A DNA stretch of 64,000 nucleotides. Origin: Cocos nucifera. Its lineage: Eukaryota; Streptophyta; Magnoliopsida; Arecales; Arecaceae. Positions within the stretch are counted from its first letter, which is position 1, and every line of letters begins with the position of its first letter. Under the pieces are notes generated by a model, which was not told where the DNA came from, ran no database searches, and worked only from the letters and a program-made list of their open reading frames with translations. The position numbers were made by a program, and so were the translations under genes. Location of the stretch: positions 145,183-209,182 of the forward strand of contig QRFJ01001912.1 in the NCBI GenBank assembly GCA_006176705.1. The letters are read 5' to 3'. Positions 59,200-64,000 of the stretch are shown here, one piece after another.

Positions 59200-60330
59200 T
59201 GCAGATCGGCTCTAATCTGGGGGAATGAAAGTCTTGAGAGTAGTCTTATCGCTTTTCATGGAAAGAAATGCCACACTCTTTGCTTGGTACCAACAGATTA
59301 TGCCAGGGATTGACCGGTCGAGGTATGGAACACCGACTAGCTGTTGATCCCAAATATTAGGCTTGGTTAAGAAAAAAATTTAGGGGCCACTGCCACCAGA
59401 AAGACAGAAGGCGATAGCAGAGAAATGGAATAAATCCTCAAAATTGGGATTAATCCGAGAAGTCCATATGTAAGTTGGTTCTAATGTCGTCCTGTCAGAA
59501 GCCACGGAATTAGAGAATGTTGTATTGACTTCAAGAAGCGAACAAGGCCTGCCAAAGATTATCTTATCCAGGGATTGATCAACATATTGATGCAACCGTT
59601 GGGCTATGAGCTCCAATCACCTTTATAGATGCCTTTTTCGCTATAATCAAATCTGGATAGCACCCAGAGGATGAGGAAAAAACTACTTTTATGTAACTGA
59701 ACATGATCTTTATTATTATGGGTTCATGTCCTTCAGGCTTATAAAAATAGCCTTGCAACTACCAGCGCCTGATCAATAAGATTTTCACAAGAGCAGACAA
59801 TGAGCAACATGAAAGTCTACGTGGATGTATATGCTTGTCAAGGAGTCGGACCCATCCAATCATATCGCCGACCTTGAAGAGACCTTCAACATCCTTCGAA
59901 GATACAAGATGAAGCTGAATCCGACTAAATGCTCCTTCAGAGTGATCTCAAAAAAATTCTTGGGATTCATGATCTCAAGGTGGGGGATCGAGGCTAATCT
60001 AGAGAAGATCCGAGCCATCCAGGAGATGACCGCCCCAAAATCAATAAAAGAAGTTTAGCACTTGACCAGAAAGGTGGAATCCTTAAATCACTTTGTCTTG
60101 AAGTCGGTCGAGCGATGTATGTCCTTCTTCCAGGTCCTTAAGCAACCAAAGAATTTTTGCTGGATGGTCGAGTGCCAACAGATCTTCAAAGAACTCAAGA
60201 GCTACCTCAGTTCACCCCCACTATTGGCAAAGCTTGAGCCTAGAGAAGAATTATTCTTGTACCTAGTGGTCTCTCCTACAGCCCTAGCAGCGGTCCTAGT
60301 CAAGGAAGAGGCAAAAGTGCAATGATCGAT
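59200..60330 (+). pseudogene. Ty3/gypsy Tat reverse transcriptase, element T2
   Basis: Reverse transcriptase of a Tat Pol. Motifs in order: F-A-W followed by M-P-G-I-D (59279-59315), E-R-Q-K-A-I-A-E (59400), L-I-R-E-V-H (59450), then the catalytic region. K-V-Y-V-D occurs at 59808 but an extra base follows the first aspartate codon, shifting the frame before M-L-V-K (59828), so the Y-V-D-D motif is broken. Downstream the frame is clean: L-N-P-T-K-C-S-F (59910), F-L-G-F-M-I-S-R-W-G-I-E-A-N (59960), K-I-R-A-I (60006) and the L-x-R-K thumb segment after a TAG (60057). It ends with L-F-L-Y-L-V-V-S (60253), entering RNase H. Indels are common before 59800 and rare after. Confidence 0.82.
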
Positions 60331-60620
60331 CTATTACATGAGTCAAGTTTTGAGAGATGCGGAGACTAGGTATACTAAATTAGAAAAATTAACTTATGCT
60401 CTTTTGATTGCAGTCAGAAGACTTCGACCCTATTTTTAGGGGCATATCATAACACTTCTTACTGACCAACCAATCAAAGCAGTTCTTCATCGAACAGACG
60501 TATCTAAAAGAGTAGCAAAATAGGCAATTGAACTTATAGAATTTTATTATCAACTTCCAACCTCGGCCATCAATCAAAGCCCAAATACTGGCAGATTTTA
60601 TAGTGGAATGTACCATTCTG
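60331..60620 (+). pseudogene. Tat first RNase H domain
   Basis: The frame from 60326 reads Y-Y-M-S, L-R-D-A-E-T-R-Y-T-K-L-E-K and L-L-T-D-Q-P-I-K. It is interrupted by TGA (60323), TAG after P-Y-F (60436) and TAG after V-A-K (60522). Each stop is one transition away from R, Q or W codons used by the family. Confidence 0.75.
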
Positions 60621-60659
60621 GATAAAGTCGAGCTTGAATAGAATGGAACCATCATTCCA

Positions 60660-61075
60660 TGGTTGCAGTGGAGCTTCTCTAAAGAAAGAGCCGATCTTTC
60701 TAAAAATTTTTGGACCTTATATGTTGATGGCTCGTCTAATGCTTCTAGTGTGGGTGCAGGACTGATCTTGGTTAACCCAGAGGGAGTCATTGCTGAATAT
60801 GTGCTACGCTTTGAGTTCCCTGCGACTAATAATGGGGCCCAATATGAAGCTCTGATCGTAGGGTTAAAGATAGCCAAAGAGTTGGATGTGAACCAGCTTC
60901 ATGTCTACAGTGATTTCCAATTGGTGGTCAGATAAGTTGGTGGCAATTATGAGGCTCGAGAAGAAAGCATGATAAACTATCTTGAGCAAGTGAAAAACCT
61001 TATCTTGGCATTCAACCATTTTGACATCAAGCAGATCCTAAGAGCATAAAACACTAGGGCCGACCTTCTCTCTAA
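60660..61075 (+). pseudogene. Tat second (archaeal-type) RNase H domain
   Basis: Diagnostic of the Tat lineage. W-T-L-Y-V-D-G-S-S-N at 60711 contains the first catalytic aspartate. G-A-G-L-I-L, N-N-G-A-Q-Y-E-A-L (where glutamate follows in the expected place) and H-V-Y-S-D-F-Q-L-V-V (60898) follow, with a TGA-like break at 60933 (TAA). D-L-L-S-K-L-A lies near 61060. One 90-codon stretch is open. Catalytic residues appear kept, but the frame is closed at both sides. Confidence 0.82.
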
Positions 61076-62440
61076 GTTGGCAACATTGGCCCCAACTGAA
61101 CTGCCCAAGAAAGTCTTCTTCGAAGTCCTGAAACACCCAAGCTCAGAAGCGCGACAGTCTATAATGCAGGTTGACCATGAGCCATATTGGATTGATCTGC
61201 TGGTTGCTTATCTTAAAGATAGAGTTCTTTCTTATGATCCGAAAGAGCTCGAAAACTCAAAAATCGAGCCTCCCAATATATTATGTATGAAGGCAAGCTG
61301 TATAAAAGGTCATATTCTTTTACCGCTATTGAGATGTCTTCGACCTTCAGAAGCCAACTTTGTGTTATGGGAAGTGCATGAAGGAATCTATGAAAGTCAT
61401 GTAGGGGCTAGGTCCTTACCGCACAGACTACTTTGATAGGTTTACTATTGGCCGACGTACCATAATTCTATAGAATATGTCAGAAAATATGACCACTATC
61501 AAAGAAATGCAAATATCCAAAGACAATCGACCTTCGAGCTTACACCCCTAAGCATCCCATGGCATATGCACAATAGGGCATGGATATATTTGGATCTTTT
61601 TTAATGGCATCTAGATAGCGGAAGTTTCTCCTAGTAGCAATCGACTATTTTACAAAATGAATTGAGGTCGAGTCTTTAATGAAAATCACTGAAGCAAAAG
61701 TGCAGGACTTCATCTGAAAGTCGATTGTTTACAGATTTGCCTTGCCTCGAATCCTAATAATAGATAATGGATGATAGTTTGCTAGAACAAAGTTTGTCGA
61801 GTTTTGTGAAGACTTAAATATCTTCCACCATTTTACATCAGTAGCCCATCCACAAGCAAACGGCAAAGTCGAAGTAACCAATAGAATCCTATTCCAGAAT
61901 ATCAAAGCAAGGACTTGAGAGAGCAAAGGGGACTGGGATAGATGAACTCTATCATGAACTCTGGGCATACCAAACTATCTAAAGACTATCAACTGGAGAA
62001 ACACTATTTATCTTGTTCTTTGAAATGGAGGTGGTCATCCTGATCGAGCTCAAGCTTCCATCGGCATGGGTCATGGCCTTCAATGAGCAGTGCAATTCGT
62101 AGGACCTCAGAGCTAACCTCAACCTACTAGAAGAAAAATGAGAAGAAGCCCAAGTTTGGATAGCTGCTTACAGACAAAGGGTGGCCTGATACTACAACTC
62201 TAGAGTCAAGAATAAAGTATTCAGAATAGGAGACTTGGTGCTTCGATGAGCAACTATTTCTCAGCCCGAGAACCAAGGGAAGCTTGTCTTAAATTGGGAA
62301 GGATCCTACAAGATCAAAGAAGTCATCCAACCTAGGACATACTATTTGAGGAAGTTGGGAGGAGCGGATCTACCCCGACCATGGAATTCGAAAAATCTAC
62401 GGATGTAGTACCAATGATTTGGTTATACTGAAATCCTCCT
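61076..62440 (+). pseudogene. Tat integrase, element T2
   Basis: Would insert element DNA into host chromosomes. W-I-D-L-L-V-A-Y-L (61188) and V-H-E-G-I-Y-E-S-H-V-G (61375) give the histidines of the N-terminal zinc domain. The two cysteines further on are both tyrosine (Y-D-H-Y near 61488, where C-x2-C is expected), so zinc binding is lost. The catalytic core follows in pieces with several stops (near 61600-61760, with D-N-G followed by a stop at 61769), then P-Q-A-N-G (61850) and the C-terminal part with S-Q-P-E-N-Q-G-K-L (62255) and N-W-E-G-S-Y-K-I-K-E-V. Most stops are TAG or TGA consistent with C-to-T or G-to-A. Confidence 0.8.
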
Positions 62441-62514
62441 ACTTTAACACCTAATCCTTATTGTACATCTATAATGATAGAGGGTTACCTCCCGAACTTG
62501 ACCATGCGATAAGC

Positions 62515-63170
62515 ATAGCCATGTCAGGAATAGGAGGAGAACCTCATCCTGACATGAGCAAAGTAGAAGGCCTCATTAACTTAAGATGAGATAAGAGGAG
62601 AGGCCCTAACAATGGTCCTAATATGTCCCTACAACCATGTTAGGAATAGGAGGAGGACCTTATCCTAACATGAGCAAAGTCGAAGGCCTCGTTAACTTAA
62701 GACGAGATGAGGGGAGAGGCCTTGATAATAGCCCTAATGTGCCCCTACAGTCATATCAAAAATAGGAGGAGAACCTCATCCTGATATAAGCAAAGTAGAA
62801 GGCCTTGTTAACTTAAGACGAGATTAGGCAAGAGTCCTTGACAACGGTCCTGATGTGCCCTTACAGTCGTGTCAGAAATAGAAGAAGAATCTCATCTTGA
62901 CATAAGCAAAGTAGAAGGCCTCATTAACATAAGACGAGATGAAGGGAGAGGCCTTGACAATGGCCCTAGTGTGCTCGTACAGCTGTGTCAGGAACAGAAG
63001 GAGAACCATGTCCTAACATGAGCAAAGTAGAAGACCTCATTGACCAAAGACAAGGTGAGAGGAGAGGCCCCGATAATGATCCTAACATGCCCATACAGCC
63101 ATATTAAGAATAAGGAGAGAACCTCGTTCTAATACAAGTAAATCCAAGAATCTTGCTAACCTAAGCCAAG
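62515..63170. repeat. 116-bp minisatellite in T2, inverted relative to T1
   Basis: Reverse complement of the arrays at 49215-49900 and 51276-51960. About six units with words such as 'aggagaacctcatcctgaca' and 'ggcctcattaacttaagac'. It lies between the end of integrase and the antisense ORF, the same place as in T1. Confidence 0.9.
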
Positions 63171-63540
63171 GAAAAAAAAAGATGGCCCGTCTAGTGGTCC
63201 CAAACGGATCCCCAACCTAAAGCAAAGAGAAGGGAGAAATCCTGTCACCAATCCTCACATGCATTTCTCCTATGACTACTCGATTGTATGAGATGCAAGG
63301 AGGAAAATCACGCCTAGGTCCACAAAAAGAACCTCGAATAGGTATCCACAATAATCACTTCATCGAAAGACAACATCGAAGAAAGACAAAGAGGAAAAAA
63401 TGAAGATACAAGTAAGCATTGAGTTCATGTAAGGCGAATAATGACAATAAAAAGTACCATCTTATTGTAAATATAAGTTTATTATAAGCAAAATAAAGAT
63501 CAGCAAGATCGATTACATAAAAGGAAAGAAGAAGGAGAAA
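63171..63540. other. Non-coding stretch between minisatellite and antisense ORF in T2
   Basis: Inverted counterpart of 48830-49214. The minus strand carries the possible polyadenylation region of the antisense ORF (aataaactta, seen as taagtttatt near 63474). Confidence 0.5.
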
Positions 63541-63544
63541 GGCC

Positions 63545-64000
63545 GAAGCCTTAAGATGGATCAGACTTCTCAAATTTTGGGCTTTCGGCCCCAGCCATCA
63601 CCAGGCCTACTTCAACCTTAATATCTCTTCCTCAAGCTCTTTCTTTTTTAGTAAACCATCTATGTACATCCTGTTGACATGTTGAAACTTGCCTTCAAGC
63701 TCTCACCACTACTTTCTCAAGATTTTGGACTCGGCCTCCGCATCCTTAATGGCTTGCTACTCATAGGTCAGTTGGGGCTTCAGCTGTTGCACCTCGGCCT
63801 TTTCTACCCTGATCGACTCTGAAAGCTCGCCGACAATCCTCCTTAAAGAGGTAATCTCCTTTGACCCCTTACTTGTGCCAGCTTGGTAGCTATCATTTAG
63901 CTATTTCTAGAGTTGAGCTATTTCTCCATTGGCAACACGAAGCTTTTGCTCGAGTTTAGATATCCTCTCACTCCAACCTAATCGATAGGTATCGTAGATG
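63545..64000 (-). pseudogene. Antisense extra ORF of Tat element T2, C-terminal part, runs off window
   Basis: The minus strand repeats the coiled-coil segment of 48370-48826: S-K-L-E-Q-K near 63950, the L-R-R-I-V-x-E-L region near 63835 and the tail N-R-M-Y-I-D-G-L-L-K-K-K-E-L near 63655. Stops occur at several of the same sites (for example before the tail and at the end), so they predate the split of T1 and T2 or reflect the same mutation-prone codons. The N-terminal part lies beyond 64000. Confidence 0.75.

Noticed and set aside
60389..60877. 162-codon minus-strand frame opposite the Tat RNase H domains
   Set aside because: Plus strand encodes two recognised RNase H domains. The minus frame has no known motif.
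1..64000. Host genes, tRNA or rRNA genes, or a novel defence or metabolic system
   Set aside because: All recognisable coding sequence belongs to copia or Tat elements. The GCTCTGATACCA-type words are primer binding sites, not tRNA genes, since no cloverleaf surrounds them.

Overview
The window looks like retrotransposon-rich DNA from a flowering plant, probably a monocot. This rests on long-LTR Ty1/copia elements primed by initiator tRNA-Met, a SIRE-like copia gag, and Tat-lineage Ty3/gypsy elements with a second (archaeal-type) RNase H and an extra antisense ORF. A palm is a guess only. I found no host protein-coding gene, rRNA, tRNA, CRISPR array or bacterial-type feature. Nearly all recognisable sequence is nested, decayed LTR retrotransposon.

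Layout. 1-444 is the start of an LTR (family L1a, minus strand). 445-8290 belongs to an outer minus-strand copia family (L2): leader, primer site, a complete 2.9-kb LTR, a 5'-truncated second LTR copy, and the RNase H/RT end of a degenerate pol. This pol is interrupted at 8290/8291, and its other half reappears at 41493. The flanks share the 5-bp target duplication GCCAC, so 8291-41492 is one compound insertion: an L1b element with its 5' LTR at 38863-41492 and the last 426 bp of its 3' LTR at 8291-8716. A younger L1a element (LTR 8717-10991, RNase H and RT to about 12.2 kb) sits inside that 3' LTR.

12.3-37.3 kb is abnormal. Copia gag, protease, integrase, RT and LTR pieces appear in both orientations with dense one-base indels. 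A giant imperfect palindrome of about 9 kb per arm is centred near 22.2 kb, and one block is repeated on either side of a 25-N gap. The apex contains a stretch resembling a noisy SMRTbell hairpin adapter. I read this region mainly as unpolished long-read sequence with fold-back artefacts inside a real nested element. Coordinates there are approximate.

41651-44270 is the 5' part of a plus-strand SIRE-like copia element: an LTR with TATA box, a primer site, and a one-frame gag whose six stops are all explicable by C-to-T or G-to-A change. 44.3-52.5 kb is the 3' part of a minus-strand Tat element: a probable LTR region with a 45-bp tandem repeat, an antisense ORF reading on the plus strand with a clean 93-bp intron, 116-bp minisatellite blocks, and the integrase end. 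A 2.06-kb segment of it is tandemly repeated. 52.5-56.9 kb holds another L1a element (leader, primer site, 2.4-kb LTR) apparently inserted in a further L1a LTR. 56.9-64 kb is a plus-strand Tat element: gag, protease, RT, RNase H, second RNase H, integrase, 116-bp repeats, then the same antisense ORF on the minus strand running off the window.

No element here appears able to move by itself. Pol genes carry stops, frameshifts and lost metal-binding or catalytic residues. The window is most useful as a record of nested insertion order, methylation-like decay and assembly error.
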